Positions 50,710 to 59,503 of a stretch of DNA of 64,000 bases are shown in pieces. Origin of the DNA: Chitinophaga dinghuensis (GTDB lineage Bacteria > Bacteroidota > Bacteroidia > Chitinophagales > Chitinophagaceae); the NCBI RefSeq assembly GCF_003259435.1, contig NZ_QLMA01000003.1:186001-250000 (forward strand), given 5' to 3'. A model generated the notes under the pieces. That model had not been told where the DNA came from, ran no database searches, and saw nothing but the letters and a program-made list of their open reading frames with translations. A program made the translations under genes and the position numbers. Each line of letters starts with the position of its first letter. Position 1 is the stretch's first letter.

Positions 50710-53700
50710 CTAATTTATGACCGGAGGAGCTTCCGTAGGAGCCGACGGTGCTATTTCAGTTTCCCCTTCCTGTTCCTTGATGGCGATATCCTCCTGGATA
50801 AATGAAGTCAGAAATTTATCCGTAAAAATAGCCAAATTGGCCCCCATGGTCTTGATCTTAGGATTGTCCAGGTTCCAGTTGACGCCTTTCGCCGGCTGCC
50901 CTCCGCAAAGGATATAGCCGGTTTTCTTCTTCATAACAGTAGTATCGGCATCTTCCTCATAATTGTAAACGCGCCCCGTATATTTATATATGAAATAATC
51001 TAATGTATCTATTGTTTTCCGTTTAACCAGGGTTAAACTATCCAGTTCCAGGTCCAGTTCATTTTCACCATCGCTGTCTTTAAAGTATTCTTTCAGCAGC
51101 AAGGCAGCGATTTTTTCTCCATTCAGCAGATGATTAACGGTATTCAGTTGTTTGGAGTCCGACAGGGCACGAAGGAATATTAGTCCGTCCTCATTAGCAA
51201 GGATCGTTTTAAGTTCCTTATCAGCAACTTTCTGGCGAAGATTAATCAGCCCCAAAGCGCCGCGTTGCTTACTCATATCGATGGTATCTGCCAGCATTCG
51301 CTTGAGTAAAGGAATATTTCCTTCTGCCAGCGTAGGTTTACTGAGTAAAAACATCAGGCGTAACAACTGGCTGTAACGGTGGTAATCGTCCGTCTTCCCT
51401 TTTGCGCGTTCCTCTTCATAAAGTTTTACCAGTCCGGGTTTTAGTTTGTTTAAACCATTTTTTTCATAATGAGGAACATTCCATAAACTATCTGCCAGTT
51501 CAACAGACAAATAAGCCAACATATTTTTGGACGTAGTGGCAGCCTGAATCAAGTCTGGCAGGTGTTTTTCGAAATATAATTTTTTCGGTGTGTTATAATC
51601 GAAAGTGCGGGCCCAACCTAACGAGTCTTTAGGCAACATAGGCGCATACTGCATAAATAACTGGTAGCCTTCTTCACTATCAATCATAGACATCCACTTG
51701 ACGATATCCTGTTGAAAAGCGAGTACGTCTGTTTCTTTGATGAGGTGTTTTAACGCCGCGATTCTTTCACTTGCCGTCAGGCCAGGAGCCGTTTTTTTAG
51801 CTTTGTCCAGATTGGTAGGTAAATAGTGGGTGCTGAATCGATCAGCTGCTGTCATGCATTCATAGAGAGCATATTTCAGTTTAAATGTATCGCCGGCTAA
51901 CTTAAGGCCATGGAATATCAATGGATACACCTGGCGCAACAGTGTACTATCCATCGGAATACTTCTCAGGGATTTGATGGCTGTATGAACAGTGAGGCTA
52001 TCCGTAGCAGTTAGATCGTGGAAGAGTTCCGCCTTCTTATCATACCTGATATCCATGGTATCGATATGCGCCTTGTCGATTTTTACGCTGGAGAAGAAAG
52101 CCTTGTCCAGACCCGCTTTTATGGCATCTTCTGTTAATAATGCACTGAACATGTATGCATGATGCCCGGCGATAAACAGTTTTCTGAAAATACGGATACT
52201 GTTGGTATTACGGGGTTTCATAGCCACTTCATATACATAGTGGCCATTCTCTTTGTACTGCTTTTCGCTGAGAATTTGATTGTTCACAGAATCTGCTTCA
52301 GGAACAAAGTCCTGGCGGATCAGTTTATACGGATCAGCTGATACATATTTTCCGTATTTCTTTTCCACAATAAAATAGGATGCCTCACTGGTAGGGTCGT
52401 ACGAAAAATAGAAGGCAGACTCTTTTGTGGTGGCATTATAAGGTGCAAAATTGACAGGACCTTTCACCGTAAAGGAGCTGTCTTCCGCTGTAAATGTGGT
52501 ATTCAATGCGGTTACAGGCATTGTTGAAATGCTGTAATTTTCCATGAACTCCCTGACAACCGGCGGTTGTTTGTCTCCCTTATATTTGGCTAATAAACCA
52601 TAGAGCGTATTTCCCCGGAAAATAAGCTTCAAACTTCCGTTGTATGGCCCCGTACTGCTCAAACGATAACTAACCGTTTTAAGGCCATGCTCCTGGGTGA
52701 TTTTCTCCTCTTTAAATTGTACCAGACTATCGATCTGACTGATTCCTTTTTGGAGTTCATTTATGACCAGGGTATCATTTGTAAAATAGTATCCGGGTAC
52801 CATGCGCTGGATGCTAAGGGTGTAAACGATGTCCTTTTCCCCGTCACTGGCATTGTAAATTTCTTCAAATCGGCCCCCGTTATCCATGTGGAGGGCATTG
52901 TTAATGTTATAGGAATGATATTGCTGAGGGAAATTAACAGTGATACCAATTCTGTCTAACTTAAGAGGCGCGTAGGTGGTGGTGGTTACTGCCACATCGT
53001 TAAAACGGACGGAGTTAAAGAACTGAAGGGCTTTGGCACTGTCATTAGGCGTAATAGTATGCATAAACAAATAACCTCTGCCATTGCGTACAAACACACG
53101 GGCACGATAGACGGCGCCAAAACCGGAGAGGTCTGCCTGTGTTCCTGCAAGCCCCATATATTGAATCTCCTGGAGATTGGCGGGATCGCTACCGGCTTTT
53201 GTGGCCATTCCTTTTATCATATTGAGCCGGACGGTTTTCGGGTCTGTAGCTCCCAGATTACCGATAGCAAAGGCAAAAGCGCCTTCCATAGTCGACTCAT
53301 TAATGCTCATATACATCTTACTGTTAGAGCCCGGAATAGGGTAATTGATAGGGGTGCCGGGCATTATAACAGAATAACCTTCTGCGAGTCGGTTCAACGT
53401 ATAGCCGGGCAGGTTATCAAAATCTTCTTTATACTTTTTAGCGACGCCGTTAAAGGTGGCAACGACGGGAGTCACCGTAAATCCTTTTTTCCGGAGCAGT
53501 TGAAGTATGCTGTTTTTTCCCGTGAGATGACCAACGCCCACGACTGCAAAGAGTCCTCCTTGTGGCGCCAGCCGGATGATGCTGGCGGTCATGTCCTGGT
53601 TACGTTTTACCAGGAATTTGCCTTCTTCCGATTTGGGGTCCATGGAATGACTAAACCATTCTTCGATTTGCTGGAGATCCCCTGAATAGTATAGATTTAC

Positions 53701-54495
53701 AATGGAATCCAGGTAGCGGGCTTCCAGCTTGGAGGCAGAAGGGGCCAGCGTTTCTACCACTGGGGGAGGGACGGAGGCATCTGCCACAGGCGGAGCGAAC
53801 ATTTTATCTGGATAGGCATTGAAATATCCGGTTTCAGCCAGGAACATTTCTTTATCTACATCTGATAAGGTATTCTTAAAGTAATCCAGTTGATTGGTAA
53901 TCGCTTCCAGGCCAAACAGTTTCTTGTTCAGCATGCCCGCTTTTTCATAGAACCAGCCATCCAGGAATATATCTTGTCTTTTGGTATTCTTATCTTCTGC
54001 GATTAAGGCTTCTTCCTGGTCGATCAACAATTTTTCTATTACCCAGAAGCTTTTTACGCGCATCTGACTAATATGAACGCCTGCTTTTTGCAGTACCAGG
54101 CTGTCGATATAATGATATTCTTGTTTGCTGAGTTGCGATTGGAGGTAGTTGGCAGTATCCTGTAGTGGACTGTTGGGACTGATGAGGTAGGTCATGAGTG
54201 AATCCATGTCTACCTCTGTGGCGAAATGCTGAGCATTTTTAAAGGCCAGCAGAACGGAATCGCTGAATTCGAATACCCTGGAATCTCGCAGGTGCATGGA
54301 ACCATAGAGGTAGGAAGATTGTTTTATACCAGGACCGTCTATGCGCCATAGTAACTGGTATTTATCTCTGGATTGAGCATTGACATATTGCATACTACAC
54401 ATTAACAAGAATAAACATGCAATTAGCGCTGGCAGGATGCGGTGGTAAATGGGTTTTAGGGACGGGGTTGCCCTGAAGGCGGTGGTTGACAGCAT
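50710..54495 (-). CDS. TraB/GumN-family protein with very large C-terminal extension
   Basis: 1261 residues from ATG 54495. After the signal peptide (LPALIACLFLLMCSMQYVNAQ) comes a TraB/GumN domain of about 320 residues: LLWRIDGPGIKQSSYLYGSMHLRDSRVFEF at its start and LFAVVGVGHLTGKNSILQLLRKKGF at its end. Usual GumN proteins stop there, at about 300 residues. Here about 900 more follow: several modules that look like one repeated beta fold (VIMPGTPINYPIPG...; ITVNFPQQYHSYN...; FTVKGPVNFAPYN...) and a helical C-terminal third. A longer frame back to 54756 runs over the rpsA start and promoter and is rejected. Function unknown; exported. Confidence 0.82.
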   Translation of the reverse strand: MLSTTAFRATPSLKPIYHRILPALIACLFLLMCSMQYVNAQSRDKYQLLWRIDGPGIKQSSYLYGSMHLRDSRVFEFSDSVLLAFKNAQHFATEVDMDSLMTYLISPNSPLQDTANYLQSQLSKQEYHYIDSLVLQKAGVHISQMRVKSFWVIEKLLIDQEEALIAEDKNTKRQDIFLDGWFYEKAGMLNKKLFGLEAITNQLDYFKNTLSDVDKEMFLAETGYFNAYPDKMFAPPVADASVPPPVVETLAPSASKLEARYLDSIVNLYYSGDLQQIEEWFSHSMDPKSEEGKFLVKRNQDMTASIIRLAPQGGLFAVVGVGHLTGKNSILQLLRKKGFTVTPVVATFNGVAKKYKEDFDNLPGYTLNRLAEGYSVIMPGTPINYPIPGSNSKMYMSINESTMEGAFAFAIGNLGATDPKTVRLNMIKGMATKAGSDPANLQEIQYMGLAGTQADLSGFGAVYRARVFVRNGRGYLFMHTITPNDSAKALQFFNSVRFNDVAVTTTTYAPLKLDRIGITVNFPQQYHSYNINNALHMDNGGRFEEIYNASDGEKDIVYTLSIQRMVPGYYFTNDTLVINELQKGISQIDSLVQFKEEKITQEHGLKTVSYRLSSTGPYNGSLKLIFRGNTLYGLLAKYKGDKQPPVVREFMENYSISTMPVTALNTTFTAEDSSFTVKGPVNFAPYNATTKESAFYFSYDPTSEASYFIVEKKYGKYVSADPYKLIRQDFVPEADSVNNQILSEKQYKENGHYVYEVAMKPRNTNSIRIFRKLFIAGHHAYMFSALLTEDAIKAGLDKAFFSSVKIDKAHIDTMDIRYDKKAELFHDLTATDSLTVHTAIKSLRSIPMDSTLLRQVYPLIFHGLKLAGDTFKLKYALYECMTAADRFSTHYLPTNLDKAKKTAPGLTASERIAALKHLIKETDVLAFQQDIVKWMSMIDSEEGYQLFMQYAPMLPKDSLGWARTFDYNTPKKLYFEKHLPDLIQAATTSKNMLAYLSVELADSLWNVPHYEKNGLNKLKPGLVKLYEEERAKGKTDDYHRYSQLLRLMFLLSKPTLAEGNIPLLKRMLADTIDMSKQRGALGLINLRQKVADKELKTILANEDGLIFLRALSDSKQLNTVNHLLNGEKIAALLLKEYFKDSDGENELDLELDSLTLVKRKTIDTLDYFIYKYTGRVYNYEEDADTTVMKKKTGYILCGGQPAKGVNWNLDNPKIKTMGANLAIFTDKFLTSFIQEDIAIKEQEGETEIAPSAPTEAPPVIN

Positions 54496-54588
54496 CGGAA
54501 ATATAGAATAAAATGTTAATGAACAGCGAAAGTATTCAAAAACAACTGTAAAAAGGAAAAAAGGCGAGGCAGAACGGGTAAAATATCG

Positions 54589-54596
54589 TATTTTTG
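54589..54596 (+). promoter_or_regulatory. -7 promoter element of rpsA
   Basis: TATTTTTG, an exact TAnnTTTG match, giving a leader of about 50 nt. It lies in the gap between the divergent TraB and rpsA genes. Confidence 0.5.
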
Positions 54597-54651
54597 CAGT
54601 CCCAATTAAAAAGGGAATCCGGGTATTCCGGGTTAAAACTTTAATTATTTT

Positions 54652-56544
54652 ATGAGCGAAAACAACATTCCTAACGCACAAAACGCTGAACAACAGGCTG
54701 CTGGAGCTACTCCAGTAGAAACAGCGACAAAAAATGCTCCTGTTGCTACTGCTCACGACGATTTCGATTGGAGCGTAGACAAACGTAACGTTTCTTCTTA
54801 CAGCAAAGAAGAAAAAGAAAAGTACGATGCAACTTACGATTCTACTTTCAAAGTATTTGAAGAGAACAGTCTGTTGAATGGTACTGTAGTAGGTCTGACC
54901 AACACAGATGTAGTGATCAACATCGGTTTCAAATCTGACGGTCTGATCTCTCTGAACGAATTCCGTGACTTACCAGGTCTGAAAATCGGCGACGATGTAG
55001 AAGTACTGGTAGTTGAAAAAGAAGACCGCGATGGTAACCTGCACCTGAGCCGTAAACAAGCTCGTCAAAAACGTGCATGGGAAAAAATCGTGGAAGTTTA
55101 CAAAACAGGCGAAGTGGTTACTGGTACTGTTACCAGCAAAACCAAAGGCGGCTTGATCGTAGACGTTTACGGTATGGAAACCTTCCTGCCAGGTTCACAG
55201 ATCGATGTGAAACCAGTTACAGATTACGACCAGTTCGTTGGCAAGACTATGGAGTTCAAAGTGGTGAAAGTAAACGAAACCATCCGCAACGCCGTAGTTT
55301 CTCACAAAGCACTGATCGAGTCCGACATCGAACAACAAAGAGTAGATATCATCAGCAAACTGGAGAAAGGCCAGGTGCTGGAAGGTACTATCAAAAATAT
55401 CACCGACTTCGGTGCATTCATCGACCTGGGTGGTCTGGATGGTCTGCTGTATATCACCGATATCAGCTGGGGCCGTATCTCTCACCCAAGCGAAGTGCTC
55501 CAGATGGATCAGAAAATCAACGTTGTTGTGCTTGACTTCGATGACGAAAAACGTCGCATAAGCCTGGGCTACAAACAACTGACTCCTCATCCTTGGGATA
55601 CTTTACCAGCTACCATCACTGAAGGTGCTAAAGTAAAAGGTAAAGTAGTTAACATCGAAGATTACGGTGCATTCCTGGAAATCATGCCAGGTGTTGAAGG
55701 TCTGGTTCACGTATCTGAAATCTCTTGGGCTTCTACCCCTATCAACGCTAAAGAATTCTTCAAATTAGGCGAAGAATACGAAGCAGTGGTAGTTACCCTG
55801 AGCAAAGAAGAGCGCAAAATGTCTCTGTCTATCAAACAACTGACAGAAGATCCTTGGGCTACTATCGAAACTAAATTCCCAGTTGAAAGCCGTCACAAAG
55901 GTATCGTGAAAAACATCACTCCTTATGGCGTGTTCGTTGAACTGGAAACTGGTATCGGCGGTATGATCCACATCTCTGACCTGAGCTGGATCAAACGTTT
56001 CAACCACCCATCTGAGTACACCAAAGTAGGTAACGAAATCGATGTAGTTATCCTGGGTATCGACAAAGAAAACCGTAAACTGAGCCTCGGTCACAAACAG
56101 ATCGAAGAAGATCCTTGGAACACTTTCGAAACTATCTTCCCAATCAACTCCGTACACGAAGGTACCGTTGTGAAGAAAGATGAGAAAGGTGCTACCGTTC
56201 AGCTGCAGTACGGTCTGGAAGCTTACGCTCCTGCTCGTCACCTGAGAACTGAAGATGACAAACCTATCAACGTTGAAGACGTGAAAGAATTCATGATCAT
56301 CGAATTCGATCGCTCTGAAAAACGTATCCTGGTTTCTCACACCAGAGTTTGGGAAAAAGCACAAGCTGAAGAGAAAGAAGCTGTAGTGAAAGAAAAACGC
56401 GCTGAAGCTGACAAAACTCGTAAAGCTGTGAAAAACATCCAGGGTAAAGTAGAAAAAGCTACTTTAGGTGATCTGGGTGCTCTCGCTGAACTGCGCGAAA
56501 AACTGAAACAATCTGAAGGCGGAGAAGAAAAATCTGCTCAGTAA
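54652..56544 (+). CDS. rpsA: 30S ribosomal protein S1
   Basis: 630 residues. Six S1 RNA-binding domains occupy about residues 60-550, seen as repeats of the pattern G.V..i...G.fv.l..g..G..h.Sel (for example GTIKNITDFGAFIDLGGLDGLLYITDISW and GKVVNIEDYGAFLEIMPGVEGLVHVSEISW). The N-terminal 55 residues are rich in Ala, Asn and Gln, and the C-terminal tail is a charged helix. S1 brings mRNA to the ribosome, important in Bacteroidota where Shine-Dalgarno sites are rare. Codon use is strongly biased (high expression). Single gene with a very strong terminator. Confidence 0.97.
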   Translation: MSENNIPNAQNAEQQAAGATPVETATKNAPVATAHDDFDWSVDKRNVSSYSKEEKEKYDATYDSTFKVFEENSLLNGTVVGLTNTDVVINIGFKSDGLISLNEFRDLPGLKIGDDVEVLVVEKEDRDGNLHLSRKQARQKRAWEKIVEVYKTGEVVTGTVTSKTKGGLIVDVYGMETFLPGSQIDVKPVTDYDQFVGKTMEFKVVKVNETIRNAVVSHKALIESDIEQQRVDIISKLEKGQVLEGTIKNITDFGAFIDLGGLDGLLYITDISWGRISHPSEVLQMDQKINVVVLDFDDEKRRISLGYKQLTPHPWDTLPATITEGAKVKGKVVNIEDYGAFLEIMPGVEGLVHVSEISWASTPINAKEFFKLGEEYEAVVVTLSKEERKMSLSIKQLTEDPWATIETKFPVESRHKGIVKNITPYGVFVELETGIGGMIHISDLSWIKRFNHPSEYTKVGNEIDVVILGIDKENRKLSLGHKQIEEDPWNTFETIFPINSVHEGTVVKKDEKGATVQLQYGLEAYAPARHLRTEDDKPINVEDVKEFMIIEFDRSEKRILVSHTRVWEKAQAEEKEAVVKEKRAEADKTRKAVKNIQGKVEKATLGDLGALAELREKLKQSEGGEEKSAQ

Positions 56545-56571
56545 GATCAGTTTCACTTGATCAATATTTAG

Positions 56572-56603
56572 AGATCGCAAAAGGAGCAATCCTTTTGCGA
56601 TCT
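56572..56603 (+). terminator. Terminator of rpsA
   Basis: Perfect 14-bp stem AGATCGCAAAAGGA / TCCTTTTGCGATCT closed by a GCAA tetraloop, followed by CTTTTTTTT. Confidence 0.95.
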
Positions 56604-56736
56604 CTTTTTTTATGCCATTCTTTGGAACCATCTACCATTGAAAATCCACCGGCGCACATCCTTGTGAATACCTCGCCATCTCCATTACTTACATTTTTTA
56701 TAGTACCATACAATCCGCTGCTGCCCTATAAAAGAC

Positions 56737-56756
56737 GCTTGTCTCCCCTAATTTTG
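56737..56756 (+). promoter_or_regulatory. Promoter region of oxidoreductase gene with shared motif
   Basis: CGCTTGTCTCCCCTAA (56737-56751) resembles GCGTGTCTCCCTAAA at 2748-2762. It runs into an exact -7 element TAATTTTG (56749-56756), 24 bp before the ATG. Confidence 0.5.
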
Positions 56757-56779
56757 CCCTATCACCTATAGATCAAAAT

Positions 56780-57310
56780 ATGAAAACATTAGTCATTGTT
56801 ATCCACCCGAATTTAGAACAGTCATCCATCAACAAAAGATGGATCGAAGAATTAAATAAGCACCCGGAAAAGTACCATATACACGAGTTATATGCTATAT
56901 ATCCTGACGAGAAAATTGATGTACAAGCCGAACAACGGTTGATAGCGCAATACGACAAGATTGTATTTCAGTTTCCTTTTTATTGGTTTAATTGTCCGCC
57001 ATTCTTAAAGAAATGGCTGGACGATGTACTGACCTATGGCTGGGCATATGGTAGTACCAGCGGATATAAAGTGGCAGGAAAGAAAATTGCTTTAGCGATG
57101 TCTGTTGGGATTGATGAAGAGGAATATAGTGCCAGCGGTAAATACAAGTATACGATGGAGGAACTGACGCGTCCTTTTGAGCTCACCTTTGAATATGTGA
57201 AAGCGGATTACAGGCCATTATTCGCGTACTATGGAATGGAGCGGAATGCGGAAAAGGAGTGGATGGAAAAAAGTGTACCACTGTACATGGATTTTCTGAA
57301 TAGCCTTTAG
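56780..57310 (+). CDS. NAD(P)H-dependent flavin oxidoreductase (quinone reductase type)
   Basis: 176 residues with a flavodoxin-like fold: VIVIHPNLEQSSINKRWIEEL at the phosphate-binding start, FQFPFYWFNCPPFLKKWLDDVLTYGWAYG as the FMN/FAD-binding signature of the KefF/NQO/MdaB family, and GKKIALAMSVG. Such enzymes reduce quinones or act as ancillary subunits of potassium efflux systems; no Kef gene is nearby, so a quinone reductase is more likely. Single gene with its own promoter. The shared motif with the MarR region hints at common control, unproven. Confidence 0.88.
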   Translation: MKTLVIVIHPNLEQSSINKRWIEELNKHPEKYHIHELYAIYPDEKIDVQAEQRLIAQYDKIVFQFPFYWFNCPPFLKKWLDDVLTYGWAYGSTSGYKVAGKKIALAMSVGIDEEEYSASGKYKYTMEELTRPFELTFEYVKADYRPLFAYYGMERNAEKEWMEKSVPLYMDFLNSL

Positions 57311-57324
57311 CAGCTTTGGGAAAA

Positions 57325-57347
57325 CTGCGGCCATTTTCCGGCCGCAG
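57325..57347. terminator. GC-rich hairpin between convergent genes
   Basis: CTGCGGCC / GGCCGCAG (8 bp), loop ATTTTCC. The minus-strand side is followed by TTTT, so it best fits the end of the cyclase gene. Confidence 0.6.
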
Positions 57348-57365
57348 CATCTCCCTACAATATTA

Positions 57366-58130
57366 TTATTCAAATATAGCCACCACTCTTGCCGGTGCTG
57401 CACTGGCGCCTTTAATCTTCAATGGAAATACGCTTACCTTAAACCCTGATGGAGGTAATGCACCCAGATTTACCAATTGCTCCATATGACAATACTCCTT
57501 TTGCTGACCCACCAGGTGCGCTTGCCAGAAATAGTCCTTTTTTCCCGTTTTTTTGGCATTTTGTGCCATATATTTTAACGGGAGATCAAAGCCCCACTGA
57601 TCAATCCCCATCACTTTAACGCCCTGATCTATCAGCCAGTGGGTGGCTTCCGCGCTCATACCTGTACCCCGCATCGCATACTCCTTCGTACCCACATATT
57701 TATCCCTGCCCGTATGAATTAGCACAATAGTGCCAGGTGTAATCTTTACGCCCGTTTTAGCGATGTCTGCCTGCACATCTGCCAACGTAATCTCCTCAAA
57801 ATCCTGCTTGTGGGTCATATTCAATACCACCCCTTCTCCATAACACCATTCCAGCGGAATTTCATCAATTGTTTTGGCAGGCTTCCCATCCACAGTAGGA
57901 GAGTAGTGCCAGGGAGCATCTATGTGCGTAGCGGCATGTACGCCCATGCCAAGGATCTTGTCGTCGGCCCATCCTTCAAATCCATTTGGAAACAGCCGGG
58001 CTGGCAATCCGAGAAAAAATCTTATCAATCCTTTACTGCTGCGGTGAGGCTTATGCTTGATGCGGATACGCATAAACCAAGGGTCTTGCCGGTTATAGGC
58101 AATAGTTTTGGAGAGGTCTACAATTTTCAT
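57366..58130 (-). CDS. Cyclase-family (kynurenine formamidase-like) metalloenzyme
   Basis: 254 residues from ATG 58130. The metal site HAATHIDAPWH matches HxxTHxDxPxH of the cyclase/arylformamidase family. PGTIVLIHTGRDKYV and KVMGIDQWGFDLP are further family segments. Relatives hydrolyse N-formylkynurenine or other amides and lactones; no tryptophan-degradation genes are nearby, so the substrate is open. A frame extending to 58175 runs into the repeat region and begins with low-complexity residues, so ATG 58130 at MKIVDLSKTI is chosen. Confidence 0.85.
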   Translation of the reverse strand: MKIVDLSKTIAYNRQDPWFMRIRIKHKPHRSSKGLIRFFLGLPARLFPNGFEGWADDKILGMGVHAATHIDAPWHYSPTVDGKPAKTIDEIPLEWCYGEGVVLNMTHKQDFEEITLADVQADIAKTGVKITPGTIVLIHTGRDKYVGTKEYAMRGTGMSAEATHWLIDQGVKVMGIDQWGFDLPLKYMAQNAKKTGKKDYFWQAHLVGQQKEYCHMEQLVNLGALPPSGFKVSVFPLKIKGASAAPARVVAIFE

Positions 58131-58151
58131 GAGGATAAACTTATATTTTTT

Positions 58152-58311
58152 CTCGCAAAGCAGCATAAGCAACAAAGCAGCAAAGAATTATATTGAATGT
58201 TTGATCTTATATATTGCTTTTATGCAAGAAAACTAATCAAAAAGTAAGCATTTAATGCTTTATACACAATACACAATCCTTTGCTGCTTTGCTGCTCTGC
58301 TGCTTTGCGAG
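58152..58311. repeat. 160-bp imperfect inverted repeat built of GCAAAGCAGC units
   Basis: Outer arms CTCGCAAAGCAGC (58152-58164) / GCTGCTTTGCGAG (58299-58311), 13 bp perfect. Inner arms CAAAGCAGCAAAG (58173-58185) / CTTTGCTGCTTTG (58279-58291), 13 bp perfect. The central part is about 93 bp. Units of GCAAAGCAGC are also directly repeated within each arm. It fills nearly the whole gap between the HAD and cyclase genes. Confidence 0.8.
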
Positions 58312-58325
58312 TAAACAACTTCATA

Positions 58326-58985
58326 CTACTGGCGTAGCCAGTCCAGTTTCTCATCGTTGAAATCCAGCAACGAATTCAACTGCATGTTGGCCAGTTTATA
58401 TCTTGGGTCCTGGCGATTATGCGGTTCAGGTACTACCACCGTTACCATACGTGCAGCTTTGGCTGCGGTCATACCGGTAACGGAATCCTCAAATGCAATA
58501 CAATCCAATGGATCGCTGCCTAAGGATTTTGCGCAGGCCAGATATACTGCGGGATGCGGCTTCCCATATTCTTCAAACTCAGCAGAAGTTACTGCCTGAA
58601 AATAATCCCGGATCTGCAAATGCTCTAATACGGAATCAATCAACCGCTTTGGCGAGGACGATGCTAAACCAATCTTGAAATTACGCTCTTTGAAAAAATC
58701 CAGAATATAATGCAGCCCCTCCATTGAACGGCCATCCGCTATAATCTTGGAAGTCACGCTGTCAATAATCTCTTCTGTTACCTGCGCTGCACTTTTCGTA
58801 TTCCATTTGAAGTAATTATGCCAGTAGCTCACCACTTCCTTGGTACGAAGACCCGTAGTCTTATGCGTCAATTCAGGGGATAACTGTACTCCCACTGTAC
58901 TAAAGACCTCCCGCATGGCTAATCCCCAGAGTGGTTCTGAGTCTACCAGCAGGCCATCCATATCAAATATTACCGTGTTAATCAT
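58326..58985 (-). CDS. HAD-family sugar-phosphate phosphatase
   Basis: 219 residues from ATG 58985. Catalytic motif I DMDGLLVDSEP at the N-terminus (nucleophile and acid Asp), cap domain, motif II ASSSPK, and motif IV CIAFEDSVTGMTAAKAA. Closest in pattern to the HxpB/YniC hexitol phosphatase and beta-phosphoglucomutase group. An in-frame ATG at 59042 would add 19 residues but covers the -7 element at 59003-59010, so the shorter form is chosen. Substrate not determinable. Confidence 0.9.
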   Translation of the reverse strand: MINTVIFDMDGLLVDSEPLWGLAMREVFSTVGVQLSPELTHKTTGLRTKEVVSYWHNYFKWNTKSAAQVTEEIIDSVTSKIIADGRSMEGLHYILDFFKERNFKIGLASSSPKRLIDSVLEHLQIRDYFQAVTSAEFEEYGKPHPAVYLACAKSLGSDPLDCIAFEDSVTGMTAAKAARMVTVVVPEPHNRQDPRYKLANMQLNSLLDFNDEKLDWLRQ

Positions 58986-59002
58986 ATTGCCTGTTTGCGC
59001 CG

Positions 59003-59010
59003 CAAAGTTA
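59003..59010 (-). promoter_or_regulatory. -7 promoter element of HAD phosphatase gene
   Basis: On the minus strand TAACTTTG, an exact TAnnTTTG match, 17 bp before the ATG at 58985. Confidence 0.5.
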
Positions 59011-59042
59011 TCACTTTTCTTGTCAAACGAGTCCGGACCCAT

Positions 59043-59246
59043 AACAATAAGTTATCACCCATAATTATAGGTTATACCTCCCATAGCTTTCTGGTGCGGC
59101 AAAATCGCAGATACTTTTTCTGTAATCCATACGGGTAAAGGATTTGCAGCTAACGGCCTTGTCCGTTTGCCCACTATCTCATTTTTCGCCCCTTTTTATT
59201 TTTGAATTTTATCTAATCCAACCCCTCAATTTTTATGAAAAAAAGT
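59043..59246. other. Upstream half of the gap between HAD gene and sulfite reductase leader
   Basis: No gene or strong structure seen. The divergent promoters lie at its two edges. Confidence 0.5.
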
Positions 59247-59277
59247 TTTGGAATGATAGTGACGTCTTATATCTTTG
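59247..59277 (+). promoter_or_regulatory. Promoter of sulfite reductase leader
   Basis: TTTG (59247-59250), 19-bp spacer, TATCTTTG (59270-59277): a full match to the Bacteroidota consensus. Transcription would start near 59283, about 20 nt before the small leader ORF. Confidence 0.75.
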
Positions 59278-59304
59278 TATTACTCTACTAAAATTATAGG
59301 GAAT

Positions 59305-59379
59305 ATGGGTAATAGACGAGGGATGATGTTTATCGCGTGTTGTTGGATGTCAATGACCCAGGAGGCGTGCGCGTTATGA
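59305..59379 (+). CDS. Met/Cys-rich leader peptide (24 codons)
   Basis: The frame starts ATGGGTAATAGA and ends with TGA at 59377-59379, and was too short for ordinary ORF listing. It encodes MGNRRGMMFI, then ACCWMSMTQEACAL. Five Met and three Cys make 8 of 24 residues sulfur-bearing, with a tandem Cys-Cys at codons 12-13 (59338-59343). It lies right after an excellent promoter and before a terminator, upstream of sulfite/nitrite reductase. Proposed role: ribosome stalling at Cys codons when charged Cys-tRNA is scarce. That this ORF is translated is inference. Confidence 0.65.
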   Translation: MGNRRGMMFIACCWMSMTQEACAL

Positions 59380-59420
59380 TATAGTTGATTATCAATCTGA
59401 TTATAACATACAAAGCCTCC
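59361..59420 (+). promoter_or_regulatory. Putative antiterminator of the sulfite reductase leader
   Basis: GGAGGC (59361-59366, inside codons Gln-Glu-Ala of the leader ORF) is perfectly complementary to GCCTCC (59415-59420), the left arm of the terminator. Between them GTTATGAT (59373-59380) / ATTATAAC (59400-59407) forms a hairpin that would bring them together. A ribosome stalled at the Cys-Cys codons leaves GGAGGC free; one at the stop codon covers it. Confidence 0.55.
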
Positions 59421-59444
59421 GGAACATAAACCGGGGGCTTTTTT
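59412..59444 (+). terminator. Attenuator terminator upstream of sulfite/nitrite reductase
   Basis: Stem AAAGCCTCCGG (59412-59422) / CCGGGGGCTTT (59431-59441), 11 pairs with one T-G, loop AACATAAA, then a T-run to 59444. It lies 60 bp before the reductase ATG and after the promoter, so it must regulate that gene. Confidence 0.88.
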
Positions 59445-59503
59445 ATTAAAGTAGCACCCCAAAAGAACTAAAATCTGCTATCTGCCACCAGAAAATATTT
59501 TAT

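Noticed and set aside
54496..54756. N-terminal extension of the TraB/GumN protein
   Set aside because: It would overlap the rpsA promoter and first codons; a clear signal peptide starts at ATG 54495.
59305..59444. SAM or other metabolite riboswitch before the sulfite reductase
   Set aside because: No SAM-box signature was seen; the Cys-rich ORF, complementary segment and terminator are better explained by peptide-coupled attenuation.
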